Shown here: in pieces, positions 53,653 through 62,942 of the stretch | How the letters are laid out: every line of letters begins with the position of its first letter | How positions within the stretch are numbered: position 1 is the stretch's first letter | Assembly: GCF_008085915.1 (NCBI RefSeq) | Contig: NZ_VSJK01000017.1 | Location: forward strand, 36,904 to 100,903 | Source: Oceaniovalibus sp. ACAM 378 | Lineage (GTDB): Bacteria > Pseudomonadota > Alphaproteobacteria > Rhodobacterales > Rhodobacteraceae | Direction of reading: 5' to 3' | Length of the DNA: 64,000 bases | Notes under the pieces: generated by a model | The model's input: only the letters and a program-made list of their open reading frames with translations | Told to the model about the DNA's origin: nothing | The model's database searches: none | Made by a program: the position numbers and the translations under genes

Positions 53653-55241
53653 GGCTGGCCCGCTTTGTGCAGTTGCTTGAGATGATCGGCAAGCCGGATG
53701 GAAAATGCAACGATTGACAGGGTCGGCTGGGCGAAGCTGCTTGTCCTGAAGACCGAGCTGCTTGCGACAAAGAGGTTCGCCACACCATGCACACGGCAAT
53801 TGCGATCCACGACACCGGTCTTCGGGGTTTCTGACATGCGCGTCGTGCTGCAAGCATGTTTGCCCAATCCAAAACTTCCGGGCCAGTCATAATCGTCGCG
53901 AAGAGCCTCTGTCCAGACCCGGCCCAGACCCATGCGGCCAATCTCCTGGGCCATAAGCTCTGTCGCCCGTTTCACCGTATTCAGATCCTGCTCGGTCAAT
54001 TTCCAGTCCATACCGATCCGGCGTTGACCCAAACGGTCCTGCTCATCGACCAAGCGAACCCGACTGTCAGGGTTCGGAACGCATTCGATATTAAGCCAGG
54101 GAGCGAGCCAGGAGCGATCGATAAGCGCGCCTTTATCGGTAACCACATCGTAGACTTTATTCGTCATCCCATCGAGATCACTGAAAATATTCATGACATG
54201 GGAGGATAGATAGGGCGGGAAATCACCCTTTTTAAGCGAACGGACAATTGTCTGGGCGGATCGGTACCCAGGGCTGTTGGACGTTTGCATAAAATAGAAC
54301 GTGAAACCGCCGATGGATTCACGGCGACGCAGATCGTTCGATGACGCTACGGTTCCCCAGAACCCACCGACGTCCAGGTAGGTTGGCCCTTCATAGAGCT
54401 TGAAGCGATCAACTTTCTGGTCGGGCCAGATCCACAAGGCCGGCCTGATGCCGACATGGTCGGTAAAGTAACGCCCCACCTGATCCTGCGCGTTGCCCAA
54501 GCCTTGCGGAATGACACGATCCGACAACAGCAGGAGACGCGCAACCTCTATGCCACCCTGCGCAAGAACATAGCTTTTCGCCCGAACGCGGAACCGCGGG
54601 CCGTCGATACAGACGACACGCAAACCGGTAACTTCCGAGGCCGTTTCATTGGTCTCGATTTCCAATACATTCGCATATAATACGACTGAAATATTGGCAG
54701 CACGTTCCAGGTCCTGTTCGTATTCAATTCCGAAAGGGGTTGGCGGACTGGAGCAGGAGACAGTATTTTCAAAGATATCCGGATTCCAGTCTACCGGTTG
54801 CCCTTCGATTTTCCTGGCCCAATACGAAAAATCGAAAGGTCGGTCTTCCTGTATCTGAACATAGGGCGCCGCTAAGTCGTAATAAGGTGCGATGTCATCA
54901 TAGGAAATTGGCCAGCCAGAGCCCGGCATCCAGTCTCTTTCCTCGAAATCGACCGGTGTCAGACGCATGCAATTTCCAGCCCAGTGATTGCTCGACCCGC
55001 CAAGAAACCGAAGCCGCGCCTGATCCAGGGGTTCATAGGGACGACCCAGATTGGGGCCAGCATAGAGATCCTGGGTTTCGTCCTCGAGGTAGGTGCCGCC
55101 GCTTTCAAGAAGCAGGATTTTCAGCCCGGACGCTTTCGCAAGTTCGAGCGCCGCTGTAATGCCGGCAGGTCCTGCTCCAACAATGCAAATATCTGCTTCG
55201 AGAACAGCGCCATCAGTCAGACCTTTTGCGTTTAAAATCAT
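53649..55241 (-). CDS. GMC-family FAD oxidoreductase
   Basis: The 530-residue protein has the N-terminal FAD motif DICIVGAGPAGITAALELAK, LLLESGG, then RFLGGSSNHWAGNCMRL and DWMPGSGWPISYDDIAPYY. The C-terminal catalytic block is GKHACSTTRMSETPKTGVVD (His462) and SSFAQPTLSIVAFSIRLADH. In most relatives the residue before PT is Asn; here it is Gln505. It oxidises an alcohol or sugar; no signal peptide, so it may cross the membrane bound to the downstream Tat protein. Three overlapping genes form the operon. The upstream 55242-55592 region is non-coding and should hold its promoter. Confidence 0.88.
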   Translation of the reverse strand: MILNAKGLTDGAVLEADICIVGAGPAGITAALELAKASGLKILLLESGGTYLEDETQDLYAGPNLGRPYEPLDQARLRFLGGSSNHWAGNCMRLTPVDFEERDWMPGSGWPISYDDIAPYYDLAAPYVQIQEDRPFDFSYWARKIEGQPVDWNPDIFENTVSCSSPPTPFGIEYEQDLERAANISVVLYANVLEIETNETASEVTGLRVVCIDGPRFRVRAKSYVLAQGGIEVARLLLLSDRVIPQGLGNAQDQVGRYFTDHVGIRPALWIWPDQKVDRFKLYEGPTYLDVGGFWGTVASSNDLRRRESIGGFTFYFMQTSNSPGYRSAQTIVRSLKKGDFPPYLSSHVMNIFSDLDGMTNKVYDVVTDKGALIDRSWLAPWLNIECVPNPDSRVRLVDEQDRLGQRRIGMDWKLTEQDLNTVKRATELMAQEIGRMGLGRVWTEALRDDYDWPGSFGLGKHACSTTRMSETPKTGVVDRNCRVHGVANLFVASSSVFRTSSFAQPTLSIVAFSIRLADHLKQLHKAGQP

Positions 55242-55592
55242 TTAACTAAGCGGTTTGGCAGTAAAAATTTCATTGGTATGATCAGAGCGTACCATACAGA
55301 GAGTATTATTGTTACCACTTTGAGGTGTTTGTCGCAACTATGCGTTGTTTGGGGGAGATCTGAGCGGCCCAGTCTATGGGCGGAGCGGGCGCGAAATCTG
55401 CACTGGGCCGGTCACCATCTCTCCGTCGCAAAAAACTACGCACCCGGGGGACGGCGTCATGGGACGAGGGAATTCGTTACAAAAGGATACTCAGATCAAG
55501 GATGTAACAGGGCACCTCTATATAACACCTAAGAAGGCCTCTTGAGGACACAGTTGCGTTGACCATTCACGGTCGCGCTGTCCTTTGCCAGG
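55242..55592. other. Intergenic region upstream of the GMC operon
   Basis: Some 350 bases with no supported gene. The first 120 bases are AT-rich and probably carry the promoter of the minus-strand oxidoreductase operon. No repeat or terminator stood out. Confidence 0.4.
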
Positions 55593-55850
55593 TCACCATT
55601 TAGGCGGCCCGTCCAAGCCGTACAGCACCGCACGGCCTACAACGCGCCCTCGCTCGGTCAGCAGGTCCCGGACATCGGCGTAAGAGATAAGCCTGATCCG
55701 GCGACCACGTCCGAACGGAATCCAGATATCCTCAAAGTCTGTCACAGCCCGTGGGGGTGTCTCATGATGCCGCCGGGTGCACATTGCGTCCGCCGTCTGG
55801 CGCGTGACAAAACATGGGACCGATGGCTTGAAGGTGTTCTCATCGGCCAT
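55593..55850 (-). CDS. Hypothetical protein, possible excisionase-like DNA-binding protein
   Basis: From ATG 55850 (MADENTFKPSVPCFVTRQTA) the protein has 85 residues. FVTRQTADAM, GRGRRIRLISYADVRDLLTE and GRVVGRAVLYG have the outline of a small winged helix, but the match is weak. It stands alone in a region between two modules. Low confidence in both reality and function. Confidence 0.3.
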   Translation of the reverse strand: MADENTFKPSVPCFVTRQTADAMCTRRHHETPPRAVTDFEDIWIPFGRGRRIRLISYADVRDLLTERGRVVGRAVLYGLDGPPKW

Positions 55851-56083
55851 GCTTATCCAAGCTTTCAAGTTGTATCCTCCCATGTTAGTACGCAGCCGAA
55901 TTACTGATGAGCTATTTTGTAACCACTACGAATATCAGTGCCTTACCGTATTCGCCTCGGCGAATGGCGGTGCAGCGCGTTGCCATTATGCCATCCAAAG
56001 CTCCTGCGTAGCTTTGGCACGGCCGAGCATCTGTTCAGCGAACTGAAGAGTGTCATTAACCGTGATGAGGGGGAGGTGAAGTT

Positions 56084-57439
56084 GTGATGCTCGGTATTAG
56101 CCTAAGGTCGCTTCTGTCTGCGCGTGGAACACGGGCAACTTTGATTCGTGGTTCGCTCGCTGGCTTGGCGGCGAGGGTTGCGGCAATTCTGTCGGGCCTG
56201 CTCTCGACAGTTATTCTGGCACGCGTTCTGGATCCTTCCGGATATGGCACCTACTCTTACGCATTCGCTATAATTGCTGTCATAATGATCCCCGTTCGTT
56301 TGGGATTACCGACGCTCATCTTGCGCGAAACTGCGCGCGCGAATGCGGCGAAGGACTGGTCGCTTCTGCGTGGAATCTGGCGATGGTCGGGTTGTGCCAT
56401 CTCTGGTGGAGCCGTACTGGCAGTTTGCGGTGTGATCGTCTGGCTCGCTGCGGTCGGACGCGAAATGGGGGCCGCTGAGCGAAACACGCTGTTGTGGGGA
56501 CTGCCGTTGATCCCCTTGATGGCACTTTCGGCAGCCCGGGCAAGCGCGCTGTCTGGCTTGCGCCTTCCTGTTCGGTCTCACCTCACAGATCAGGTGCTGC
56601 GTCCAGTGGCCCTGTCAGTACTTTTACTCGCGGCGCTTGGTCTCGGGATTGCAGTCGATCCGAGTCGTGCAATGATGTTTCATTCGGTTGCTGCTATGCT
56701 GGCATTTTCAACCGGGGTAGCGCTGCTAGCCAAAGCGCGACCGGCACCTATGCGTGTGTTAGGGCCGCACCGGATGAAACATCGGGACTGGGCGCGGGCA
56801 TTGCTGCCGCTGTCAGCACTGGCAGCGGTGCAAGTTGTTAACCAAAGCGCTGATCTCATCATGCTTGGCATTTTTCGCACAGATGCGGAGGTAGGACTCT
56901 ACAGGATTGCAGTATCGTCGGCCTCCATCGCTGCGATCGGGCTAACGGCGATGGGGATGGTTCTTAACGGGCATATTGCACACTCATTGGCGCAAAAAGA
57001 CCGCGCACGCTTACAGCGCATACTCTCGGCAGCAGCGCTCGCCTGCACGGTGGCAACGGCACTGATCTTGGCAGGGTTTCTCCTGATGGGAAAGCCAATG
57101 ATTGGTCTAATATTCGGCGTGAACTATACTGGCGCCTATCCGGTTCTGATTGTCCTGACGGTCGCGCAACTGGTGAGTGCGTTCTTCGGAATGAACATGA
57201 ATGTACTCAATATGGCCGGCCTTGAGCAGCGGACCCTCGCTGCATCCGCCATATCAATCGGAATCAATATTGTCTTGAATTTAATGCTAATACCCCAGTT
57301 CGGTGTGGTGGGGGCCGGGATCGCGACGCTGATCTCCACGACACTTTTAAACTTCCTGTGCTGGTCTTCAGTCAGAAACAATTTGGGACTCGATTCGACG
57401 CTTCTGTCGATGAACAGCTCTGTCCCGAACAAAACCTGA
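56084..57439 (+). CDS. Polysaccharide flippase (Wzx/MATE-like)
   Basis: The 451-residue protein has about 12 to 14 TM segments and the N-terminal LRGSLAGLAARVAAILSGLL-type start of lipid-linked oligosaccharide flippases (here LIRGSLAGLAARVAAILSGL), then LARVLDPSGYGTYSYAFAII and PTLILRETARANA. The C-terminal half keeps FGMNMNVLNMAGLEQRT and LMLIPQFGVVGAGIATLIST. It would move lipid-linked repeat units across the inner membrane. It heads the polysaccharide cluster and is GC-richer than the two genes after it. Confidence 0.88.
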   Translation: MMLGISLRSLLSARGTRATLIRGSLAGLAARVAAILSGLLSTVILARVLDPSGYGTYSYAFAIIAVIMIPVRLGLPTLILRETARANAAKDWSLLRGIWRWSGCAISGGAVLAVCGVIVWLAAVGREMGAAERNTLLWGLPLIPLMALSAARASALSGLRLPVRSHLTDQVLRPVALSVLLLAALGLGIAVDPSRAMMFHSVAAMLAFSTGVALLAKARPAPMRVLGPHRMKHRDWARALLPLSALAAVQVVNQSADLIMLGIFRTDAEVGLYRIAVSSASIAAIGLTAMGMVLNGHIAHSLAQKDRARLQRILSAAALACTVATALILAGFLLMGKPMIGLIFGVNYTGAYPVLIVLTVAQLVSAFFGMNMNVLNMAGLEQRTLAASAISIGINIVLNLMLIPQFGVVGAGIATLISTTLLNFLCWSSVRNNLGLDSTLLSMNSSVPNKT

Positions 57440-57685
57440 CAGAGGAAATCGCTAAACTAGAAGAATTATCCTTTGTTGAATATCCGGATCCACAGCCCCC
57501 TAATTAATTGAGAGATGTTTCTTAGTGAAGAACAGATAGCCAAAACTAACACTTTAAACATCTAGTTGCCTCTTCGCTAGGCCGATCGCTCCTGAAATAG
57601 TCGCGCAAATTGACATACACCGATCTCTGTCACATCCCGAGATGCAATAGGTAAGTGCTCTATAGCTACAAGGACAGGTAAAGGA

Positions 57686-58576
57686 ATGGAAACAAGAATG
57701 AATGAACACGTTCGTCGGCTTAAGAGAGTTGCAAGTGATTTGCTTGTCATCGCGTCTAAACAGGGGAGGCTACCTACCGTATACTTCAACGACCGACCAA
57801 ATGTCGGCGACCTTCTCAATGAATACCTCATACCGAAGATTGCAGGTCGAGAGATAGTGAAGGTTAGAACATCAGCGTTCAACCATCTTCGGGCAATCGG
57901 CAGTCTAGTAGGGTCCGCAAGCAATAGAAGCTTTATTTGGGGCAGCGGATCGATTGATGGGCAGCTCCCCTCCAGACTTACCTCTGCCAGAAGAGTTAGT
58001 GCGGTTCGCGGCTTGAAGACGCGACGAGTGATCGAAGACGCTACCGGCGTAAGCCTGGACGACCGTCCAATGGGCGACCCAGCTCTTCTCATGCCATTGT
58101 ATTTCGATCCCGTCCCAATAAAAGAAGTAAAGTATGGAATTATTCCACATTTCTCCGACGAAAAGGCTGTAAGAAAATGGCTCTCGGAAGCCAAGTTGAA
58201 AGAAGTGCGCTTGATCTCCGTGCAGCAGGATCCAGAAAGTTTCGTTCGCCAGATGTTAACATGTGAAAGGGTTCTATCTTCATCGCTGCATGGTCTTATA
58301 CTAGCGGATGCTTATGGCATACCGAACAGATGGATCAAGGTGAGCGACGAACTTATTGGTGGAGATTTCAAGTTTCTTGATTACTACTCTACTGTAAAAA
58401 ATCAGGATAAAAAGCCTATATATTTTAAATCCGCAAGCTCATTTAGTGATATTGCCAGGGCAATGGATGAGACTAGAATCAGATCGTTCAAATATTCTCT
58501 TTCAAAATTATTAAGTGCGTTTCCAGCTGAAGCCAAGTCCGCCGCAGGATCAACAAGTGGCAAACCACTCCTGTAA
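57686..58576 (+). CDS. Polysaccharide pyruvyl transferase family protein
   Basis: The 296-residue protein has VYFNDRPNVGDLLNEYLIPK near the N-terminus and ERVLSSSLHGLILADAYGIP, the hallmark SSLHG.I.A...G.P of the family. The middle contains SNRSFIWGSGSIDGQ. The family adds pyruvate ketals to exopolysaccharide sugars from phosphoenolpyruvate. The gene is AT-rich, unlike the GC-rich downstream GT4 genes, which suggests separate origin. ATG 57698 is an alternative start. About 250 AT-rich bases without a gene precede it. Confidence 0.85.
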   Translation: METRMNEHVRRLKRVASDLLVIASKQGRLPTVYFNDRPNVGDLLNEYLIPKIAGREIVKVRTSAFNHLRAIGSLVGSASNRSFIWGSGSIDGQLPSRLTSARRVSAVRGLKTRRVIEDATGVSLDDRPMGDPALLMPLYFDPVPIKEVKYGIIPHFSDEKAVRKWLSEAKLKEVRLISVQQDPESFVRQMLTCERVLSSSLHGLILADAYGIPNRWIKVSDELIGGDFKFLDYYSTVKNQDKKPIYFKSASSFSDIARAMDETRIRSFKYSLSKLLSAFPAEAKSAAGSTSGKPLL

Positions 58577-58769
58577 ATAATCTAGACTGTTATCCTTATG
58601 CTGTGCTACGTTCGTCATAGGTCGGACAGGGTGGAGAAAATACAAATTACCATCCGGATTATAACTAGATCTACTATTGGAGACTCTGTCGAATGACATC
58701 TTAACGTAGGCGCCCTCAGATTTAGTAACTTACGTTAGGACAGAACAAATATTTGGAGCTACACTCTCA

Positions 58770-59765
58770 GTGTCTACGATTAATGTCTTCGAACCTTATA
58801 GAATAAGTGAATCAGACCTTGAGGTCGTCTCGATAGGTCCTTGTCTAGTGACTAGATCTGGAAGTTGCATTGGAATTAGTGGCGCTTTAAAAGAAACCTA
58901 CCACTACGGCTATCCCGAACTCGATCGCGAAATATGGAGGACTGCTGCAAAACACTTCTTCAAGTATGGGGCGTCTATTAACCTTGGGGACGCTCAGCTT
59001 CTTTTCCATAATCAATGGTCGGCCGGATACTATCATTGGCTTATTGAGAGCATGCCGCGCTTGCTGGCACTTCGGGCGCACTGGGGCAAGCTTCCATTGC
59101 TTCTCCCCGCACGACTACCTAACGAGTGGTTTCGCGGTTGGCTTGAGGAGATCAGTGAAGGAAATTTTCAAGAGCTGAAAAGAGGGGTGACTTACTCAAG
59201 TGGAGTTTTTTGTCAGAGAAATCCGCGCTTAATAACTGACTTTGCTCCAAGGGACTTGCGCGCAATTTCAGAATACTTTTACGGATATTTTGATATTGCC
59301 CCAATGCCCCAAAGCGGTAAGAAAATTTACATCACGCGTCGGGCGGCCACTCATAGAAGAATATTTAATGAGCCAGAGATCATCTCCTCACTCGAAAATG
59401 TCGGCTTCACAGTGGTTGAATTGGAAAATATGAGCTTTCCTGATCAAGTTTCACTATTTAGTCAAGCTAGTGTGGTCGTTTCTGTTCATGGTGCAGGTTT
59501 GTCAAACATTGTTTTCATGAGACCGGGCATGAAGGTTATAGAACTACTTCAGAAACCAGATCCACAGCTTACATATGGTACTCGGAGGAAAACCCATCTG
59601 CTGAACCCTTGCTTTAAAGCGATCGCATCTTCGATGGGGCTTGAGCATCTATTTGTACTCGGTGATTTCAATCCTGCCTCTACGTCAAGTGAGGTCTTAA
59701 AGAAATATGGTAGTCTGCACGGGGATATCCGTGTCAAGATAGATGATATTACATCCCTTCTCTGA
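58770..59765 (+). CDS. Glycosyltransferase family 61 protein
   Basis: Starting at GTG 58770 the protein has 331 residues. The GT61 blocks FHNQWSAGYYHWLIESMPRL, LKKIYITRRAATHRR-like (KKIYITRRAATHRRIFNEPE), then VVSVHGAGLSNIVFMRPGMK and VIELLQKP are all present. No later Met matches the family start better. The enzyme transfers a sugar to a growing glycan or glycolipid. Strongly AT-rich codon use links it with the preceding pyruvyl transferase gene. The 190-base gap to that gene holds nothing evident. Confidence 0.9.
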   Translation: MSTINVFEPYRISESDLEVVSIGPCLVTRSGSCIGISGALKETYHYGYPELDREIWRTAAKHFFKYGASINLGDAQLLFHNQWSAGYYHWLIESMPRLLALRAHWGKLPLLLPARLPNEWFRGWLEEISEGNFQELKRGVTYSSGVFCQRNPRLITDFAPRDLRAISEYFYGYFDIAPMPQSGKKIYITRRAATHRRIFNEPEIISSLENVGFTVVELENMSFPDQVSLFSQASVVVSVHGAGLSNIVFMRPGMKVIELLQKPDPQLTYGTRRKTHLLNPCFKAIASSMGLEHLFVLGDFNPASTSSEVLKKYGSLHGDIRVKIDDITSLL

Positions 59766-59793
59766 TTTGAATTCTGAAAGAACTAAGCCGCAA

Positions 59794-60897
59794 ATGAATG
59801 GCAGTAAGAAACTGGTTATCCTCCTCCCCGATCTTCGCGGCGGTGGCGTTGAACGTATTCGGCTCGTCCTTTCACATGAATTCGCGCGACGCGGGTATCA
59901 GATCGAGTTCGCGCTTATGCAAGCCAGAGGCGAGCTACTCGAAGAAGCCCGTGAGCATTTCGAAGTCGTCGACCTGAACTGTCCCAGGGCACGTGATCTG
60001 CCGATGGCATTGTCCCGGTACCTCCGCCGCACGCGCCCTGATGCTCTCCTTGTCGCAATGTGGCCGCTCACCACCATCGCCCCGATCGCGCGGAAGATGT
60101 CGGGCCATCGCTGCAAGGTTCTGGTGTCGGAGCACAACACGCTGTCCGTTCAGTATGCCTCTTGGGGGCGGGCGCATCGTCTCGCCTTGCGATCATCGAT
60201 GGCCTTCGGATATCGCATGGCGGATGCCCGGGTCGGGGTGTCTCGGGGTGTCGCACAGGATGTGGCTGTGCTGGCAGGGATGCCTTCTGCGGCCTTCGAG
60301 GTGATCCATAATCCGGTCCCGCCTCGGCCGATCCCATCGCAGGAAGATATGCGGTTGGCCGAGGCGCTGTGGGCCGTGCCTCCGGGCGGACGTATCGTTC
60401 ATGTCGGCAGTCTCAAGCAGCAAAAGAACCACCCACTTTTGTTGCGGGCCTTTGCTCGGATTACTGACCCAAAGGCGCGACTGATGCTGGTTGGCACCGG
60501 GCAAAGAGAGGCCGATTTGCGCGCTCTGGCTGTCGAACTCGGAATTGCAGAGCGCGTTATTTTCGCGGGGTTTCGCCCCGATCCGACGCCGTTTTACAGG
60601 TCCGCCGATCTGTTCGCTCTATCGTCGGACTATGAGGGTTTTGGCAATGTCATCGTCGAAGCAATGGCCTGCGGAACGCCCGTTGTCTCAACCGATTGCC
60701 CCTCGGGGCCTGCCGAAATTCTGGAGAACGGGCGCTATGGGCGGCTGGTTCCCGTAAACGACCCCGCCGCGCTGGCAACAGCGATGCAAGCCGCCCTGGC
60801 CGAGACTCCGGACCGGGCAGCACTTCAGCGACGGGCGGCAGAGTTTTCACCCGCCATTGCCGCGCGGCGATATCTTGATCTGCTGGAGATGCCATGA
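59794..60897 (+). CDS. Glycosyltransferase family 4 protein
   Basis: The most likely start is ATG 59794 (MNGSKKLVILLPDLRGGGVE), giving 367 residues; ATG 59743 would overlap the upstream gene. The N-terminal LPDLRGGGVERIRLVLSHEF and C-terminal GT4 motif FALSSDYEGFGNVIVEAMAC, GTPVVSTDCPSGPAEIL (the E.F....EAMA donor-binding region) are clear. SLKQQKNHPLLLRAFARI is typical. From here the DNA is again GC-rich. It overlaps the next GT4 gene by ATGA. Confidence 0.93.
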   Translation: MNGSKKLVILLPDLRGGGVERIRLVLSHEFARRGYQIEFALMQARGELLEEAREHFEVVDLNCPRARDLPMALSRYLRRTRPDALLVAMWPLTTIAPIARKMSGHRCKVLVSEHNTLSVQYASWGRAHRLALRSSMAFGYRMADARVGVSRGVAQDVAVLAGMPSAAFEVIHNPVPPRPIPSQEDMRLAEALWAVPPGGRIVHVGSLKQQKNHPLLLRAFARITDPKARLMLVGTGQREADLRALAVELGIAERVIFAGFRPDPTPFYRSADLFALSSDYEGFGNVIVEAMACGTPVVSTDCPSGPAEILENGRYGRLVPVNDPAALATAMQAALAETPDRAALQRRAAEFSPAIAARRYLDLLEMP

Positions 60898-62105
60898 CCC
60901 CCACCCTCTATCTCACCCGCAATGGCCTGTTGGAGCCATTGGGCCAAAGTCAGGTTCTGGCCTATCTGCGCGGGCTGTCGCGGGATCATCGCATCACCCT
61001 GATTACCCGCGAAAAAGACGAGGATTGGGCCGATGCAGAGTCGGTGGCGAGGGTTCGGGCCGAGTGTCTGGCGCTGGGGATCGACTGGCGGCCCCGCCCA
61101 TTCCGGCCCCGCCCGCGCTTCATTGCCCCCGCGCTTGATCTGATCAGCATGACCCATGAGGTCTGGCGCGCGGCGCGTGATGGACGGGCGCAACTGGTAC
61201 ATGCGCGGTCCTATATTCCGGCGGCGGTGGCTTGGGTCGTTTGGCGGATGACCGGGGTGCCGTTCATTTTTGACATGCGCGCCCTTTGGCCGGAGGAGCT
61301 GATCACAGCCGGGCGATTGCAACGGGGATCCTGGCTATACCGGCGCATCGTGGCGGTGGAGCGGGCCTGCCTGCGGGATGCGGCCGGTGTGGTGTCGCTG
61401 ACGCAAGCGGCAGTTGCCCATTTGCACAAGGTTTACCCGGCAGAAATGGCAAGCCAGCGCGTGACCGTCATTCCAACCTGTGCCGATCTTGAGCGGTTCC
61501 TGCCACGTGCGCCCGTGCCGCCTGCTCCGCGCGTCTATGGTTGCATCGGCACCGTTCTCAGCGGGTGGTTTCGGCTGGACTGGCTGGCGGCATTCATCGC
61601 GGCTGCGGCAGAGCGGGATGGTACGGCGCAGTTCGACATCGTGACGCGCGACGATGCGGTCCAGGTGAGGGCAGCGCTGGACCCGGACGGCGCCCTGGGT
61701 GCAAGGCTTACCATCGGGCCGCGTGCGCCCGCCGATATGCCAGCGGCGGTGGCGGGGCATGATGTATCGGTGATGTTCTATGCAGGAGGCGAAGTTTCCG
61801 AATTGGGGCGCTCCCCCACCCGGATGGCCGAGGTTCTGGGCACTGCGATCCCGGTCGTGGCCAATGCCGGTGTCGGCGATGTCGCGCGGATTGTTCAGGA
61901 CCACCGCGTCGGCGTGCTGGCCACCGGACCGGAGACTATGACGCAAACGCTCGACGAACTTGATCACCTGCTGGCGGACGCTGATCTGCCTGCCCGATGC
62001 CGTGCAGCAGCCGAGGCGGTCTTTTCCCTCGAAGCGGGTACGCGGGATTATCGCGCGCTTTACGCCGAGATCTTGGCACCTGCGCCACAAAACGACCTGA
62101 GGTGA
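60894..62105 (+). CDS. Glycosyltransferase family 4 protein
   Basis: The 403-residue protein starts TLYLTRNGLLEPLGQSQVLA, with the LGQSQV of a GT4 group. It has VPFIFDMRALWPEELITAGR, CAGVVSLTQ-like (GVVSLTQAAVAHLHKVYP), VIPTCADLERF, and the donor-site ELGRSPTRMAEVLGTAIPVV. It is translationally coupled to the upstream GT4. Substrates are unknown. After its stop, 62106-62244 has no identified gene. Confidence 0.9.
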   Translation: MTPTLYLTRNGLLEPLGQSQVLAYLRGLSRDHRITLITREKDEDWADAESVARVRAECLALGIDWRPRPFRPRPRFIAPALDLISMTHEVWRAARDGRAQLVHARSYIPAAVAWVVWRMTGVPFIFDMRALWPEELITAGRLQRGSWLYRRIVAVERACLRDAAGVVSLTQAAVAHLHKVYPAEMASQRVTVIPTCADLERFLPRAPVPPAPRVYGCIGTVLSGWFRLDWLAAFIAAAAERDGTAQFDIVTRDDAVQVRAALDPDGALGARLTIGPRAPADMPAAVAGHDVSVMFYAGGEVSELGRSPTRMAEVLGTAIPVVANAGVGDVARIVQDHRVGVLATGPETMTQTLDELDHLLADADLPARCRAAAEAVFSLEAGTRDYRALYAEILAPAPQNDLR

Positions 62106-62244
62106 CATCATGTGCCGGTGTAGTGTCCCCGACCCGCTAACCTCTGATGGAGTTCTATAATCGTTCAGCCTGCTCACCATAACCAATCACCGCCAACCGC
62201 GCGGCGTCTTCACTGCCCCGGTCTCAGGCTTAAAAAAGGTAGAT

Positions 62245-62508
62245 ATGTACCCCGATGTGATGAAAGGCCAAGTGCAGGGAAAGTGCGTATCGCCGCAAGG
62301 CTGGACCGTCTGGCCATAAGAAACTCCGGTGACGTAATGCCGGTTGGCGGCGGCATATCAGAGTTGCATTTTAACTAAGAACTTGGCTACCGAGTTTACA
62401 TGACGCGTGGAAAGGTGCTGATTGTTCTTTTATGTGGTGGCGAACGATCCGCCCAAGCAGCCGACATTAAGCAAGCTAAGGCGCTGGCTGATTATTGGAA
62501 GGATTGAG
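62245..62508 (+). pseudogene. Broken HigB/RelE-type toxin gene
   Basis: One frame reads AGKVRIAARLDRLAIRNSGD, then VMPVGGGISELHFN, a TAA stop, then LGYRVYMTRGKVLIVLLCGG, ERSAQAADIKQAKALADYWK-D and a TGA at the end. This is the addiction-module killer-protein pattern (R.A.RL.RL..GN.GD..PVG.G.SELR....GYRVY). The internal stop and the missing N-terminus make it inactive. The matching antitoxin follows immediately. Confidence 0.75.
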
Positions 62509-62510
62509 CG

Positions 62511-62807
62511 ATGGAAGACGTGACTTTTGCCGGATACGACACGGCAGACTACCTCGAAATCGAGGCTGATACCGCAGTCTACCTTAAGGCGGTCAAGGAG
62601 GAGGGTGGAGATAACCCAACCTACATAGCCCGCGCGCTGGGAGCGGTAGCCCGTGCTTGCAACATGGCAGCCTTGGCAAATGAAGTTGGCATGAGCCGAG
62701 CGGAACTGAATAAAGTGCTGTCCGGTGAAGGGAACCCAACTCTGGCAACCGTGATGAAGGTTACGAACGCGCTTGGCTTAAGGTTCTCGATCCAGTCAGT
62801 GGTGTAG
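62511..62807 (+). CDS. Addiction module antidote protein (HigA-type HTH)
   Basis: The 98-residue protein has the standard layout of this family: DTADYLEIEADTAVYLKAVK, then LGAVARACNMAALANEVGMS (first HTH helices), RAELNKVLSGEGNPTLATVM, KVTNALGLRFSI. It appears intact, with GGAAGG about 10 bases upstream inside the end of the toxin relic. Because the toxin is broken, it is an orphan antitoxin that could still act as repressor or protect against related toxins. Confidence 0.9.
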   Translation: MEDVTFAGYDTADYLEIEADTAVYLKAVKEEGGDNPTYIARALGAVARACNMAALANEVGMSRAELNKVLSGEGNPTLATVMKVTNALGLRFSIQSVV

Positions 62808-62942
62808 CTTTGGCTGGATGAGGGGAGGCTACGTCTCGTGACAGGCGCTTCAAACCAATTGTGTGACGTATCTCTCCAAACATACATCAGAATCATAAGA
62901 AGGAAGCGTTAGGTGGATGAAACCTCTCTTCAGGAGAAAAGA

